In this document: one piece after another, positions 5,863-6,560 of the stretch
How the letters are laid out: each line of letters starts with the position of its first letter
How positions within the stretch are numbered: the stretch's first letter is position 1
DNA from: Chloroflexota bacterium
Lineage (GTDB): Bacteria; Chloroflexota; Limnocylindria; Limnocylindrales; CSP1-4
Direction: 5' to 3'
Length of the DNA stretch: 6,560 bases
Assembly (NCBI GenBank): GCA_003158495.1
Contig: PMJT01000215.1
Coordinates: 2,858-9,417 of the forward strand
Position numbers and translations under genes: made by a program
The notes under the pieces: model-generated
The model's database searches: none
What the model saw: only the letters and a program-made list of their open reading frames with translations
What the model was told of the DNA's origin: nothing

Positions 5863-6560
5863 CTACCACATGATCCCGTCGTTGTCGGACTCGGCCTGGA
5901 TCAGCGAGAAGAGACCGGCCTGGCTCATCGTCCGGACGCCCGAGCGCATGTTTCGGTCGTTGCAGGTCGTGCCGCACGTGTCCATGACCGTGTACGTCTT
6001 CGCTGCGTCGTCGTAGCCAACGACCGTGACAAAGTGGTTGACCGCCGACTTCGTCGGCTTGACGCTCCAGAACGGCAGCGAGTTCTTGCCGTCCGAGGTT
6101 CGGGCCGCGATGACGACAGGGACGCCCATGGCGATGTCGGCGTGGACGTGATCCAGCAGAGCCCTGGCCGTCAGGTCGGACGCGAAGACGATCACATAGA
6201 AGTAGTTGAGCCGAGTCCCGCCGGAGGCCTCCCAGTTGATGCCGTCGACGAGGTTCTGGACGTTGGTGCTGGGCGGGTGAGCGGCCCACATCATCAGCCC
6301 GGCCTGCGGCCACCAGTACTGGGTCCGATCCGGGGCCGGCCAGAGCGATTCGGCGAGGTACAGGATCATGCCGCGGCCGTAGCCGCCCGCGTCAGTGGCC
6401 TTCCAGTAGGTCTTCGCGAAGCGGTTCGTGCCGAGATTGACGGGCTCCTGGAACGAGCCTGCCTTCGTCGTGACGGCGGTCTTTGTTGCGGGCCAGTAAT
6501 AGAGGACGACGGCCGCAGTGCCGGCGCCGCAGAAGAGCGAGTAGTTGTAGTCCGTGTAGG
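5863..6560 (-). CDS. C39/papain-like cysteine peptidase-like protein, N-terminus beyond the window
   Basis: The minus-strand frame is open from the right edge to a TAG at 5863-5865 and gives 231 visible residues. An internal Met at 6367-6369 is not the real start, because the catalytic region lies upstream of it. Near the edge the sequence reads YSLFCGAGTAAVVLYYW, the helix-initial Cys motif (visible Cys10; bases 6529-6531) of Peptidase_C39_2-type enzymes. The partner His lies in NHFVTVVGYDD (visible His175; bases 6034-6036), followed by Asp193 in TVMDTCG, so a Cys-His-Asp triad is plausible. GVPVVIAA is the usual strand before the His motif. These folds normally cleave peptides and are usually exported; a signal peptide, if any, would be off the window. 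A DTCGTTCN motif adds two more Cys that could form a disulfide. It converges on the membrane-protein gene with a 21-bp gap. Substrate unknown; a transglutaminase-like or inactive relative is less likely. Confidence 0.8.
   Translation of the reverse strand, partial: YTDYNYSLFCGAGTAAVVLYYWPATKTAVTTKAGSFQEPVNLGTNRFAKTYWKATDAGGYGRGMILYLAESLWPAPDRTQYWWPQAGLMMWAAHPPSTNVQNLVDGINWEASGGTRLNYFYVIVFASDLTARALLDHVHADIAMGVPVVIAARTSDGKNSLPFWSVKPTKSAVNHFVTVVGYDDAAKTYTVMDTCGTTCNDRNMRSGVRTMSQAGLFSLIQAESDNDGIMW

Overview
The window is GC-rich bacterial chromosome with strong G/C preference at third codon positions. It contains no phage, insertion sequence, CRISPR or RNA gene that I can recognise. The GTG starts, an aldo/keto reductase of the type common in high-GC soil bacteria, and a CBS-less IMP-dehydrogenase-like protein fit a high-GC lineage such as Chloroflexota or Actinomycetota. 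That assignment is inference; nothing here is a decisive marker.

Layout, left to right. (1) 1-392, plus strand: the 3' part of a DinB/YfiT-like metal-binding protein, cut by the left edge. (2) 393-689: about 300 bp without a convincing gene. Its minus strand (about 450-596) carries a short, oddly protein-like frame with no start codon. (3) 690-1853, minus strand: an IMP-dehydrogenase-family enzyme lacking the CBS module. Its catalytic residues are intact, but three residues that normally hold the substrate phosphate are changed. (4) 1854-2085: divergent intergenic region. (5) 2086-3024, plus strand: aldo/keto reductase with a complete catalytic tetrad. (6) 3071-3319, minus strand: an 82-residue four-cysteine zinc-ribbon protein. 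(7) 3460-5841, plus strand: a large polytopic membrane protein with a C-terminal soluble domain, possibly a GT-C-fold glycosyltransferase. (8) 5863 to the right edge, minus strand: a C39/papain-like cysteine peptidase-like protein, cut at its N-terminus.

Strand alternates at nearly every gene (+, -, +, -, +, -), so the window looks like single-gene transcription units and not an operon. There are two convergent gaps (3025-3070 and 5842-5862) and two divergent regions (1854-2085 and 3320-3459). The genes do not form an obvious pathway. The nearest thing to something undescribed is the IMP-dehydrogenase-like enzyme with its altered phosphate pocket, followed by the uncharacterised membrane protein.
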